A stretch of DNA of 64,000 nt from Nocardia rhamnosiphila NBRC 108938 (GTDB lineage Bacteria; Actinomycetota; Actinomycetes; Mycobacteriales; Mycobacteriaceae): the NCBI RefSeq assembly GCF_000720425.1, contig NZ_JOAJ01000001.1, positions 434,001 through 498,000 of the forward strand, in the 5' to 3' direction. Under the pieces are notes generated by a model, which searched no databases, was not told the origin of the DNA, and saw nothing but the letters and a program-made list of their open reading frames with translations. The translations under genes were made by a program, and so were the position numbers. Below, in pieces: positions 1 through 8,570 of this stretch (its first letter is position 1; the number at the start of each line of letters is the position of its first letter).

Positions 1-891
1 ATCGCCACCCCGACCGCACAGAGTTGGGGCAAGCTGTCCGAGCCGATACGTTCCGACGCTGCCGGCGTCGATGACCCGGTGTGGAAGGACAACGCCTATC
101 TCTCGTTCTGGGATTCCGACGCAGCGGTTTTCGGCACGGTGCATGTTTCGACATCACCGAACGCGCCCGATACCCGCCGGGCCCGGTTCAGCGTGTCCGT
201 GGCGGGCCGGGTCACCGAAGTGGTCGAAACGCTCGAGGTGGGGACCTTCAGCAGCGAAAGTATCCATTTCGGCCTGGACGGCCGGGTGCGGGTCGACCAC
301 CCGCTCGTCTCCGCCGAACTGGTCAACGCCCCACTGTTCGCCGCCGCCGATTACGCTGCCAACAACGCTATCCCGGCTCTGGGGGCCGCCGCGCCGCTTC
401 AGCATTTCCAGCAGGCGTGCACCGTCACGGGCAATGTCACGGTGGATGGGACGACGGTGACCACCGCCGGCCGCGGTATGCGCGACCGCACCTGGGGATT
501 CCGGGACGAGTCCTCGCAATGGGTCGAATTCGCCGCCCTGTTCGCGGTGGACGAGTCGGCTTTCGTCACGGCGATGAAGTTCCGGCACGCCGACGATTCG
601 CTGACCGCGGATGGATTCGTCATCGACAGTGCCGGTTCGACGGCGATCACCGCGATCACCTTTGCCCGGGACGCGGCCGCCCGATTCCGCTGGGCCCGGC
701 TCCACCTCGAGGACGATACGACCCGGCTGGTATCGCTGGGTGCACGCCTCGGCGGATTCCGGGTGCCGGCGGGACCGGCCGAGACCGACGGACCGGCGCT
801 GGGGGTCTACGACGACTTCCTGTCGTTCGATACCGACGGCCGCGGCGGCGAGGGCATTTTCGAGCAGGCGATCCTGCACCGGGTCGCCTGA
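1..891 (+). CDS. CrtC/AttH-like beta-barrel protein (3' part)
   Basis: The frame is open from base 1, so the true start lies left of the window; 296 residues are visible. Near residues 158-170 there is GRGMRDRTWGFRDES, the WGxRD-type signature of the hydroxyneurosporene-synthase (CrtC)/AttH/DUF7064 group of lipocalin-like double-barrel proteins. In actinobacteria these proteins often sit in lipid, steroid or aromatic catabolic clusters, but their substrates are mostly unknown. No signal peptide or membrane segment is visible in the part present. It lies 27 bases before the winged-helix gene of the phosphotransferase operon and is probably co-transcribed with it. Family assignment is moderately sure; function is not known. 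Confidence 0.7.
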   Translation: MATPTAQSWGKLSEPIRSDAAGVDDPVWKDNAYLSFWDSDAAVFGTVHVSTSPNAPDTRRARFSVSVAGRVTEVVETLEVGTFSSESIHFGLDGRVRVDHPLVSAELVNAPLFAAADYAANNAIPALGAAAPLQHFQQACTVTGNVTVDGTTVTTAGRGMRDRTWGFRDESSQWVEFAALFAVDESAFVTAMKFRHADDSLTADGFVIDSAGSTAITAITFARDAAARFRWARLHLEDDTTRLVSLGARLGGFRVPAGPAETDGPALGVYDDFLSFDTDGRGGEGIFEQAILHRVA

Positions 892-918
892 TCGGCGACG
901 AGAGAGAGCGGATACGCC

Positions 919-1533
919 ATGCCATATGTCCTGCGCGTTCTTCAGGCTGCGCGTTTCAAAGGTCGTCCCACCGAGTCCGATCTCGCCGCCGCGGCAGGCC
1001 TCAGCGATGCCGCGCTGTCGAGTGTGCTGGAGCCGCTCCTGGCAGCGGGGGAACTGCAGCGCGCGGGCACCCGTGTCAAGATCACCGCGGCGGGCCGGGC
1101 GCGACTCGACGAAATGCTGGCAGCCGAGCGAGCCACTGTCGACCGGGCGCGGCTGCGACAGCGGTACCTCGGCTTCGGCATAGTGAACGACGACCTCAAA
1201 CAGCTGGTCACCGATTGGCAGTTGATCGACGGTACGCGTCCGAACGACCACACCGACGCCGACTACGACGCACGGATCATGGCGCGGCTGGGTGAGCTGC
1301 ACGAGCGGTTCGCACCACTGCTCGCGGAGTTCGTCGAACTCGCGCCGCGCCTGGCGCAGTACCCGGACCGGTTCGCCGGGGCCCTGGCGAGGATTCGCTC
1401 CGGCGATCCGGCCTGGCTGGCCCGGCCGCTGGTCGACAGCTATCACACCGTGTGGTTCGAACTGCACGAGGAATTGATCGGTCTCGGCGGTATGTCCCGG
1501 GTGCGGGAAGAGGCCGCGGGGAGGGCCGAGTGA
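919..1533 (+). CDS. Winged-helix protein, putative partner of the split phosphotransferase
   Basis: 204 residues. The first ~75 residues form a MarR-like winged helix (LRVLQAARFKGRPTESDL, then a two-step helix-turn-helix ending in KITAAGRARLDEML). The C-terminal ~125 residues are a helical, acidic domain (DLKQLVTDWQLIDGT..., YHTVWFELHEELI) that I do not recognise as a ligand-binding regulator domain. The stop overlaps the GTG start of the PPDK-like gene (GTGA at 1530-1533), so the product is made in step with that enzyme. This fits a structural or small regulatory subunit better than a free transcription factor, although a DNA-binding role cannot be excluded. The ATG start at 919 follows an AGAGAGAG-rich leader. 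Confidence 0.7.
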   Translation: MPYVLRVLQAARFKGRPTESDLAAAAGLSDAALSSVLEPLLAAGELQRAGTRVKITAAGRARLDEMLAAERATVDRARLRQRYLGFGIVNDDLKQLVTDWQLIDGTRPNDHTDADYDARIMARLGELHERFAPLLAEFVELAPRLAQYPDRFAGALARIRSGDPAWLARPLVDSYHTVWFELHEELIGLGGMSRVREEAAGRAE

Positions 1534-3029
1534 GCACTGCCGGACACCCGTCGGTTCTCCCGCTCGGTCCCGCGACCACCGCGGGCCCGGATCTGCTGGG
1601 CGGTAAAGCCTGGAGCCTGCAGCGGATGTCGGCGCTCGGGATCCCGGTCCCACCGGCATTCGTCATCACCACCGAGGTGTGCCGGTGGATGCACAGCGCG
1701 GGGGAGTCGCTACCTCCCGAAGTATGGGACGCGGTGCCCGCCGCTGTGGCGGAGCTGGAGACGGCCACCGGCCGCCGATTCGGCGCCGGGCCGCGGCCGC
1801 TTCTCGTCTCGGTGCGCTCGGGCGCGGCGACCAGCATGCCCGGGATGATGGATACCGTCCTCAACCTGGGAACGAACGACGAGGTCGAACGGGCACTGGC
1901 CGAACGGTTCGGGGATACCGCATTCGCCGCCGACACCCATCGCCGATTCCGCGCACAGTTCGAAAAGGTGGTCGGCCGGCCTCCGGTCGCGGACCCGTGG
2001 GAGCAGTTACGTCGCGCGATCGAGGCGGTGATCGATTCCTGGCGTGCACCGCGCGCTGTCGGATATCGCGAGAGCCGTGGTCTGTCACACGATGCCGGGA
2101 CAGCGGTCACCGTGCAGGCGATGGTATTCGGCAATCTCGACGACCGTTCGGGGACCGGCGTGCTGTTCACCCGCAACCCGCTCTCCGGCGATGCCGAACC
2201 CTACGGTGAATGGCTGCCGCGTGGCCAGGGTGAGGATGTGGTGTCCGGCCGCGCCGACGCGCTCGCGCTCGCGGAGCTGGCCGCCACCATGCCGGAGGTA
2301 CACGCCGACCTGCTCGCCGCTGCGGCCCGGCTGGAGGCCGACGCCCGCGACGTGCAGGATATCGAGTTCACGGTGGAGAGCGGCACGCTGTGGCTGCTGC
2401 AGTCACGGGTCGCCAAACGCACCCCGGAGGCCGCGATCCGGCATGCGGTACTCCTTCGGCAGGCCGGCCTGATCACCGACGGCGAAGCGCTCGACCGGGT
2501 GACACCCGAGCAGGCTCGCGCCGTGCTGGACCCACGGCTCGACCGCGCCGAGCCGGCCGCGACCGCTGCGGTGGCAACCGGCAAACCGGCGTGTCCGGGT
2601 ATTGCCACCGGTCGCGTCGTCACCGACTCCGGCGAAGCCGAGGAACGCGCGGACCGGGGCGAAGCGGTGATCCTGGCCCGGCCCACCACCGACCCCGACG
2701 ATGTGCTGGCCATGTCGGTGGCCGCGGCGGTGATCACCGAACTCGGCGGGTCGACCTCGCACGCGGCGGTGGTCTGCCGTGAGATGGCCGTACCGTGCGT
2801 GGTCGGTTGCGGTACCGGATCACTCACCGTGCTGGCCGGACAGACGGTCACCGTCGACGCGACGGCCGGAGCGGTGTATCCCGGCGAGCTCACCGTCATC
2901 CCCGGCGCCCCGGCCGACGATCCCGATATCGCGCTGCTCACCCGATGGGCACGTGCGGAATCCCCATACGGCGCACCGGGTTCGCTACCCGATCTGCTCC
3001 TGCGACGCACGATGGAGAGAGTTCGATGA
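1530..3029 (+). CDS. ppdK: Short pyruvate,phosphate dikinase-like protein: ATP-binding plus phosphohistidine domain
   Basis: The GTG at 1530 is chosen because it overlaps the upstream stop and starts just before the conserved LGGKAWSLQRMSALGIPVPPAFVITTE of the PPDK/PEP-synthase ATP-grasp domain (residues ~15-330, with VSVRSGAATSMPGMMDT and DIEFTVESGTLWLLQSR). The mobile phosphohistidine domain follows (residues ~350-470), with GGSTSHAAVVCRE placing the phosphorylated His at residue 411. At 499 residues it lacks the C-terminal PEP/pyruvate-binding barrel of full-length (~870 aa) PPDK, like the ~490-residue PpdK (Rv1127c) of M. tuberculosis. Inferred role: use ATP to charge His411 and pass phosphate to a partner. 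The next gene overlaps it by ATGA and carries a second phosphohistidine domain. Whether the final acceptor is pyruvate or another molecule is unknown. Confidence 0.85.
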   Translation: MSTAGHPSVLPLGPATTAGPDLLGGKAWSLQRMSALGIPVPPAFVITTEVCRWMHSAGESLPPEVWDAVPAAVAELETATGRRFGAGPRPLLVSVRSGAATSMPGMMDTVLNLGTNDEVERALAERFGDTAFAADTHRRFRAQFEKVVGRPPVADPWEQLRRAIEAVIDSWRAPRAVGYRESRGLSHDAGTAVTVQAMVFGNLDDRSGTGVLFTRNPLSGDAEPYGEWLPRGQGEDVVSGRADALALAELAATMPEVHADLLAAAARLEADARDVQDIEFTVESGTLWLLQSRVAKRTPEAAIRHAVLLRQAGLITDGEALDRVTPEQARAVLDPRLDRAEPAATAAVATGKPACPGIATGRVVTDSGEAEERADRGEAVILARPTTDPDDVLAMSVAAAVITELGGSTSHAAVVCREMAVPCVVGCGTGSLTVLAGQTVTVDATAGAVYPGELTVIPGAPADDPDIALLTRWARAESPYGAPGSLPDLLLRRTMERVR

Positions 3030-4636
3030 GCACCCGCGAAATCGTCGAGGAAACGCTCGACAACACGACGATCGATCCCGCGGTCACCTGGACCACCGGC
3101 AATGTCGCGGAGGCGTTTCCGGGGGTGTTCACCACCTTGGGCTTCACCTTCGTCAACGCGTCGGTGGAACTGGCGACCCGCACGACATTCCGGAATCTGG
3201 GTGTCCTCACCGGGAAACAGGTCTATGTTCCGGATCAGCCGGAGGATATGTTCTGGACACTGTTCGCCGGGCGGGCCGCGGCCAATATCGACAAGTTCCG
3301 GGAGATCGCGAACATTACCCCCGGTACCTCGGCGACGGCGGTGGAACAGCAGCTCTTCGGCTATGTGCGGCCGGAGACGGTCGACGCGAACAGCGCCCGG
3401 CGCTACCCCGTCATCATGGTGAAAGCACCGGCGGCGGTGCTCCGGCTACCCAGGCGCCACGATGCCGAATTCGCCGGACTGCGCCGCTGGCGGCTCGCCC
3501 ATCTGGACGGTATCGACACGCTCGACCACGCAGGATGCGTCGAACTGCTCGACGACGCGCGACAGCGTTTCCAGCGCATGCTGACCGCGCATATGCTCGT
3601 CGCGTTCGTCAGCTCCGGGCTCGCGGACCGGGTCACCGATATGCTGGCCGGACTCGACCTGGCCCACCTCGCGCCGGCGCTGCTGTCCGGGGTCGGATCG
3701 GACGAGAGCGAGATCGCGCACGATCTGTGGGCGCTGGCGCATGACGAGATCCCGTTGCGCGAGTTCACCGACCGGCACGGTTACCACGGCACCAACGAGG
3801 GACAGCTGTCCGGTGTCACCTGGCGCGAGGACCCCACCCCGGTACTCAACCGGCTCGCCGACTACCGGGCTGTCGCCGCGGACAGCCCGCGGGCGCCGCG
3901 CAATCGGAGCCGGGAACAGATCGAGACCCGCCGGCGTGCCCTGGCCGAACTCCAGGCGGCTCTGCCCCGGCGCAAACGCCGCGGCGCGGCCCGGTACGTG
4001 CGGTGGGCCGCCCGCTGGATCGCCCTACGCGAGCAGGGTAAGGCCGGGTATCTGCTGACCTTCGATATCGCCCGGGCCGCCATGCGGCGGCAGGGTGCCC
4101 TGCTGGTCGAAGCGGGCGTGCTCGACGACGTCGACGACGTCTTCCACCTGTCCTACGACGACGTGTGCGCAGGGGTCACCGGTGACCGGCGCGCATTGGT
4201 CGCGGCTCGCCGGGCGCAGTACGACCAGCGTTGCGATTACCGGTTGCCGCAGGCCTGGGCCGGTGTACCGCAGCTGATCAGGTCCGGCGAGACCGAGGCC
4301 CCGGCCCTGGATGTCTCCGGCGTCGTGACCGGCGTGGCGGCCAGTGGTGGTGTGGTGGAGGGCCGGGCCCGGGTGGTCCGCGATCCGTCGACCACCGAAC
4401 TCGACGACGGCGATATCCTCGTCTGCGAGACGACCGACCCGAGCTGGGTGTCGTTGTTCCTCGTCGCCGCCGGAGTCGTCACCGACTACGGCGGCCTGCT
4501 CAGCCACGGGCCGATCGTGGCCCGCGAACTCGGAATTCCCTGTGTCTGTGGCACCGAGAACGGCAGCTACCGGATCCGCGACGGCCAGCACATCCGCCTG
4601 GACGGCGATGCGGGCACTGTCATCGTCCTCGGATGA
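3026..4636 (+). CDS. PEP-utilising/phenylphosphate-synthase-like subunit with second phosphohistidine domain
   Basis: 536 residues from the ATG that overlaps the upstream stop (ATGA). Residues ~1-400 are a mostly helical region like the central part of rifampicin phosphotransferase and PEP-synthase-related proteins. The C-terminal ~90 residues are a PEP-utiliser mobile domain with GGLLSHGPIVARELGIPCVCG, giving phosphohistidine His494. There is no ATP-grasp domain here; that is in the preceding gene. The arrangement resembles phenylphosphate synthase of anaerobic phenol degraders, where one subunit has the ATP-binding half and another the catalytic histidine. Inference: this protein takes phosphate from ATP via PpdK-like His411 and transfers it to an unknown hydroxylated substrate. 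Confidence is good for the family and low for the substrate. Confidence 0.8.
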   Translation: MSTREIVEETLDNTTIDPAVTWTTGNVAEAFPGVFTTLGFTFVNASVELATRTTFRNLGVLTGKQVYVPDQPEDMFWTLFAGRAAANIDKFREIANITPGTSATAVEQQLFGYVRPETVDANSARRYPVIMVKAPAAVLRLPRRHDAEFAGLRRWRLAHLDGIDTLDHAGCVELLDDARQRFQRMLTAHMLVAFVSSGLADRVTDMLAGLDLAHLAPALLSGVGSDESEIAHDLWALAHDEIPLREFTDRHGYHGTNEGQLSGVTWREDPTPVLNRLADYRAVAADSPRAPRNRSREQIETRRRALAELQAALPRRKRRGAARYVRWAARWIALREQGKAGYLLTFDIARAAMRRQGALLVEAGVLDDVDDVFHLSYDDVCAGVTGDRRALVAARRAQYDQRCDYRLPQAWAGVPQLIRSGETEAPALDVSGVVTGVAASGGVVEGRARVVRDPSTTELDDGDILVCETTDPSWVSLFLVAAGVVTDYGGLLSHGPIVARELGIPCVCGTENGSYRIRDGQHIRLDGDAGTVIVLG

Positions 4637-4659
4637 GCCGGACGGTGCGGTACCGGATC

Positions 4660-4681
4660 CGCCCCGGCGGCCGGCGGGGCG
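4660..4681. terminator. GC-rich hairpin between convergent genes
   Basis: Arms CGCCCCG (4660-4666) and CGGGGCG (4675-4681) with an 8-nt loop, lying between the phosphotransferase operon and the convergent TetR gene. There is no T-run, so it would be a weak intrinsic terminator or a stop-region hairpin typical of actinobacteria. Confidence 0.4.
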
Positions 4682-4704
4682 AGTACGGTGCGCACCGGCC
4701 GCGG

Positions 4705-5337
4705 CTACCAGAGAGCGCCGCGCAGCAGGGCGGTGAGTTGGTCGATCATCGGCTCGAGCCGGTCCTCGGCTCCGACGAACCCCGCGTACATGCTCATTCC
4801 CCACACCACGGCGATGAGCACCTCGGTGGCGGTCGCGATATCGACATCCGGTCCGATGGTCCCGTCGGCCGCGGCGGCCTCGAGTGCCGGCCGGATGAAG
4901 CCGCGCACATTGTCGATCTGTCCCTCGGCCCAGTCGGCGAGCTCCGGATTGCGCAGCGCGTCGAACAGCGAGGCCGCGAGAAACCTTACGTAGGTGCGGT
5001 TCTCCGAATCGGCCCGCATGGTGATGCGCAGGAACGCGGCCATCCGGTCGGCCAGGTCGGTCGCCACCCCGGCGTCGGCGATACCGGCGGTGATCACACT
5101 GTCCTTATCGGCTTCGAACAATGTGCGGTAGAGCTCGTCCTTGCTCCGGAAGTAGTGGTTGACATTGGTGCGGGTCACCCCGGCACGGGTCGCGATATCG
5201 GAGAATGTCGCGCGGTCGTAGCCGACTTCGCTGAACAGTTCACGCGCCGCCCGCAAGATGGCGTCCCGCGTTTGCGCTCCATCCGATCCCGGCGGGCGCC
5301 CGCGGCCACGACGGGGTCGCGCTGCCGGGCCGGTCAT
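4705..5337 (-). CDS. TetR family regulator, divergent from P450
   Basis: 210 residues. A basic, Arg/Pro-rich tail (RPRRGRGRPPGSDGAQ) leads into a TetR DNA-binding domain (TRDAILRAARELFSEVGYDRATFSDIATRAGVTRTNVNHYFRSKDELY, residues ~22-70). The C-terminal ligand domain is of the general TetR type. It points away from the P450 gene, with 257 bp between them that contain an inverted repeat (5454-5474) as a candidate operator, so it probably represses itself and the P450. It is convergent with the phosphotransferase operon. The ATG at 5337 is the first one that leaves the basic tail intact. Confidence 0.88.
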   Translation of the reverse strand: MTGPAARPRRGRGRPPGSDGAQTRDAILRAARELFSEVGYDRATFSDIATRAGVTRTNVNHYFRSKDELYRTLFEADKDSVITAGIADAGVATDLADRMAAFLRITMRADSENRTYVRFLAASLFDALRNPELADWAEGQIDNVRGFIRPALEAAAADGTIGPDVDIATATEVLIAVVWGMSMYAGFVGAEDRLEPMIDQLTALLRGALW

Positions 5338-5453
5338 CACCGCGCTACCTCTCGTCGGCCGCTTCCCGGGTGCTGTCGCCGCCCGGCACACCGCCCCGGG
5401 CGAACTCCTGGAGCGACGACTCGCGGCGGGTACACCTTCCGCACGGACAGCAC

Positions 5454-5474
5454 CGGACAGAGTGTAGCTGTCCG
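5454..5474. promoter_or_regulatory. Candidate TetR operator
   Basis: Inverted repeat with arms CGGACAG (5454-5460) and CTGTCCG (5468-5474) and a 7-nt spacer, in the intergenic region between the divergent TetR and P450 genes. An extra copy of the left arm lies at 5444-5450. Position and symmetry fit a TetR dimer site; binding is not shown. Confidence 0.45.
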
Positions 5475-5594
5475 TTTTCCGGTGGCCCGGAAGCCGTCCC
5501 ATAGGGTTCGCGCCCACTGTTCCCGCGCCCGGGAGCGCCACCGCAGACCTGGTCCCTCGTTCGTTGTCCGCAACCGCTGTCTGGAGTTCATTTC

Positions 5595-6842
5595 TTGAGC
5601 AACGTCCCACCCGGAACGCCTGCCCCGTCCTGCCCCGCCCGCCCGATCTCGCCGTTCGATTCCGACGATCCGCGGATGCCGCTGTTCGCACCGGAATTCG
5701 CCGCCGACCCCCACGCCTACTACCGCGAAATGCGAAAGCAGTACCAGTCTCTGATGCCGGTGGAGCTGGCGCCCGGCGTGCCCGCGACGCTGGTGATCGA
5801 TTACCGCACCGCGGTGCGGATCCTGAACGACCCTGAGCATTTCCCGGCCGATCCGCGCACCTGGCAGCAGGGTGTGCCCGCCGATTGCCCCGTCCTGCCG
5901 ATGATGGAATGGCGTCCGATGGCGACCCGCAGCGCCGGGGCGGAAGCGGCACGCTTTCGTCGGGCCACCACCGAGAGTGTCGATGAGGTCGATCTCTACG
6001 CCCTGCACACCACGGTGGAAGAGATCGCCATCTCGCTGATCAACGCCTTCTGCGAGGACGGCAGCGCCGATCTGATCAGCCAATACACCTTTCCGCTGAT
6101 CTTCGGAGTGCTCAATGTCCTGTTCGGCTGCCCGCCGGAGGTGGGCCAGAAGATGGCGGCCGGGATGGCGGCGATCGTCGAGGGGATCGATGCCGATCAC
6201 GGGAATATGATGATCAGCGAGGCGATGCTGGAGCTGGTGGCCCTGAAGCGGGCCGAACCCGGCGACGATATAACCTCGGCGCTGCTGCGGCATCCGGCCG
6301 AGCTCGACGATCTGGAGATGGTCCACCAGCTGGCCAGTCAGTACGGTGCGGGAATCGAATTCCAGCAGAACTTCGTCGTCAACACGCTGCTGTTCATCCT
6401 CACCGACGACCGGCTGGGTGGCGGTGTGCTGGGCGGGAGCCTGTCGACCCGGGAGGCACTCGACCATGTTCTCTTCAACGATCCCCCCTTGGCGAACTAT
6501 CTGCTCACCTACCCGCGGCAGCCGATCCTCATCGACGACGCCTGGCTGCCCGCCCATCAACCGATCGTCGTCAGCATCGCGGCCTGCAACGATGATCCGA
6601 GGGTCCGCAGTGGTGATCGCACCGGCAACCGCTCCCATCTCGCCTGGGGTGTCGGCCCGCGCACCTGTCCCGCCCAGTCCATGGCGTACCTGATCGCGCA
6701 GGACGCTATCGACCAACTGCTCGACGCTCTTCCCGAGATCCGGTTGACCGAACCCCCGACCTGGCGACCCGGGCCGTTCCATCGGTCGCTGACCTCGTTG
6801 CGGGTGGATTTCCCGGCGTCGTCGCCCCTGCGCATATCCTGA
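5595..6842 (+). CDS. Cytochrome P450 lacking the ExxR motif (CYP157-like)
   Basis: 415 residues from TTG, preceded by GGAG at 8 nt. The haem-binding loop is HLAWGVGPRTCPAQS with the ligand Cys358. Immediately before DPPLANYLLTYPRQP, where P450s carry the K-helix ExxR, this protein has HVLF (Glu and Arg both replaced). The I-helix segment GAGIEFQQN also lacks the usual Thr. Loss of ExxR is known in CYP157 proteins of Streptomyces, which usually sit in conservon operons; none of the conservon genes (roadblock, DUF742, GTPase) is adjacent here. It is a paralogue of the P450 at 29448-30701. Whether it is catalytic or a haem sensor is open. Likely controlled by the divergent TetR. Confidence 0.88.
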   Translation: MSNVPPGTPAPSCPARPISPFDSDDPRMPLFAPEFAADPHAYYREMRKQYQSLMPVELAPGVPATLVIDYRTAVRILNDPEHFPADPRTWQQGVPADCPVLPMMEWRPMATRSAGAEAARFRRATTESVDEVDLYALHTTVEEIAISLINAFCEDGSADLISQYTFPLIFGVLNVLFGCPPEVGQKMAAGMAAIVEGIDADHGNMMISEAMLELVALKRAEPGDDITSALLRHPAELDDLEMVHQLASQYGAGIEFQQNFVVNTLLFILTDDRLGGGVLGGSLSTREALDHVLFNDPPLANYLLTYPRQPILIDDAWLPAHQPIVVSIAACNDDPRVRSGDRTGNRSHLAWGVGPRTCPAQSMAYLIAQDAIDQLLDALPEIRLTEPPTWRPGPFHRSLTSLRVDFPASSPLRIS

Positions 6843-6966
6843 TCACGGTGCGGCCGCCCCCGAGGAGGCACCGGTCGGTGGTCGAACACCGCGGACCTGC
6901 GCTGGTCGGAATCTTTCGGCTCCCGTGCTCGTCACGGGTCGCCTCCACCTGTGCTCGCAGCGGACA

Positions 6967-7572
6967 TCAGCCCAGGTGAAAGAATCCGGCGATTCCCAAC
7001 CCCGGCTTCGACTCTGCGATGTGCATCCACGAGAGGCATTCGGCTACTGCCGCGGTGACCTCGGGGTCGCCCTGCCGTGCCGTCCCGTTCGACACGGAAG
7101 TACGGAATTGGTGTAGAGCCTGCGCGATCTCGTCGGTGGACCACTCTCCGTAGCCGACCTCTGGGGACTGCTCTACGGGTACTGGGACTTGCGGCAGTGT
7201 GAAGTAGAACAGCGATGTCGCAGTCACATTGAGTGATGCCAGACCCTTGTCCACCTCATCGAGGAAGTCGCCGCGGAAATGTGAGAAGACGTTGGCGCTC
7301 AGATCGAGGCCGGTGAGTTCGCACAAGCGCTGATAGGCCAGGCGGTACTGGAAGGCATGGTGTCCGTACGGCCCACCATTGATCACGGCGCGAAGTGCTT
7401 CGTACGCCGTGGGCGCTCCGGCCTCGATCAGATAGGCGAATTGTTCGTCTGCGGCGGCCATCCGGTCGCCGAAGTGCCGGTGGACCACCTCGAGGAGTTG
7501 TTCGTCTCCGGATCCGACCAAGGCGCGGGTCTTCGGGAGGTCGAGTAGATATGTATCGAGATGCGAGCTCAC
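6967..7572 (-). CDS. DUF7691-like protein
   Basis: 201 residues from a GTG chosen because the conserved start SSHLDTYLLDLPKTRALVGSGDEQLLEVV begins there; more upstream sequence is proline/arginine-rich and not protein-like. It includes FGDRMAAADEQFAYLIEAGAPTAYEALRAVINGG and ends ECLSWMHIAESKPGLGIAGFFHLG, a pattern shared by many uncharacterised actinobacterial cytosolic proteins of the DUF7691 type. No signal peptide or membrane helix. It is convergent with the P450 and appears to stand alone. Such proteins are often scattered near toxin/immunity-like accessory genes, but no function can be assigned from sequence. Confidence 0.72.
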   Translation of the reverse strand: MSSHLDTYLLDLPKTRALVGSGDEQLLEVVHRHFGDRMAAADEQFAYLIEAGAPTAYEALRAVINGGPYGHHAFQYRLAYQRLCELTGLDLSANVFSHFRGDFLDEVDKGLASLNVTATSLFYFTLPQVPVPVEQSPEVGYGEWSTDEIAQALHQFRTSVSNGTARQGDPEVTAAVAECLSWMHIAESKPGLGIAGFFHLG

Positions 7573-7799
7573 CCGGCGAGTGTATGCGAGTTGGGTGGAC
7601 GGAGCTCTCGGTATGCGAGTCGATATGTCTCTCTCCCAGAGCATTTCGCCCACCCGGCACCGTTCTCGGGGCCTGGTGAACGAAATGCGAGGCGTGCAGG
7701 ACGCGGCTACGGAGTGTGACCTCCGGCGGCATCCTGGTTCTGCTGCGCAGCCCGGTGCCCACCAGTCGACGCACCGTGGCCGGAAGTTCCTGGGAGCGC

Positions 7800-8312
7800 T
7801 CAGCCCTCGTCGTCGAAGGTCAGCACGACCAGCGGTATGGGCCGGTCGATCTTGGACTGGAAGTCTGCCAGCAGGGGGTTGTTGGCCAGTACCCAGGCCG
7901 CGAACTCGTCGTAATCCGCGCCTTCGAGCACCTTGCCGGTCGCCTGGTAGGTCTTGTCCCGGAGCTCGATGGTGACCTGCGGATTCGCTTTGATGTTGTA
8001 CCACCAGGCCGGGTACTTGTCCTCGATGAACGAGCTCACGTACATGGTGTCGTCCCGGTACAGGGGGCCCAGCGGAGTCGTGTGCCGCTTGCCGCTCTTG
8101 GCGCCCGTGGTGGTGAGCAGGATGAGGTCCCCGCCCGCGTAGGCACCGCCCACCTTGCCCGAGTTCTCCCGGAACTCTTTGATCACATCATCGTTCCAGT
8201 CGGCGATGCCGCCCTCCTGGTCCCAAGCCTGGTTCCACGGCGCGTTCGGATCGTCGTAGTCGGTGATGTCGGTCTGCTCCGGCTGTTCCACAGTCGAGTT
8301 GGTTTCGCTCAT
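7800..8312 (-). CDS. Deazaflavin (F420)-dependent nitroreductase/quinone reductase family protein
   Basis: 170 residues. The split-beta-barrel core has LILLTTTGAKSGKRHTTPLGPLYRDD, the GxKSGxxRxxPL signature of the Ddn/FDOR-A family, followed by YPAWWYNIKANPQVTIELRDKTY and a C-terminal VLTFDD. Mycobacterial members use F420H2 to reduce quinones or nitro compounds near the membrane. The first ~45 residues are acidic and Asn/Asp-rich (TDITDYDDPNAPWNQAWDQEGG), longer than in some relatives. It is a single gene with 227 bp of unassigned sequence downstream. Family assignment is firm; the substrate is unknown. Confidence 0.88.
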   Translation of the reverse strand: MSETNSTVEQPEQTDITDYDDPNAPWNQAWDQEGGIADWNDDVIKEFRENSGKVGGAYAGGDLILLTTTGAKSGKRHTTPLGPLYRDDTMYVSSFIEDKYPAWWYNIKANPQVTIELRDKTYQATGKVLEGADYDEFAAWVLANNPLLADFQSKIDRPIPLVVLTFDDEG

Positions 8313-8570
8313 GATTCGTAGTGTGCCGCGGATTCAGGACAGTTATCGTCCTAATTCGACGAAGAACCGTGCCCGACCCGGAGAAGCGGTGTGCCCCGGC
8401 GGTCGGTGGAGACTTCCGGGGCTCACTGCTGCCGGTTTTTCTGTTGTTGTCGGGTGCTACCGAGGCCGTGGCGCGCGGCCGCTGCCTCAGGCGCAGAGAG
8501 GGCGCCGTGCCGGCGACTTCGAACATCGACAGGTGGCCCTCATGGCGACGACCGCAACGCGATCGGTCCG

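Noticed and set aside
1452..1529. Earlier start for the PPDK-like gene
   Set aside because: The extra residues (VRTARGIDRSRRYVPG...) overlap the winged-helix gene deeply and are not conserved; the GTG at 1530 gives the typical overlap.
154..1659. Long minus-strand frame over the first operon
   Set aside because: No conserved motif; the + strand genes there have clear family motifs and coupled starts.
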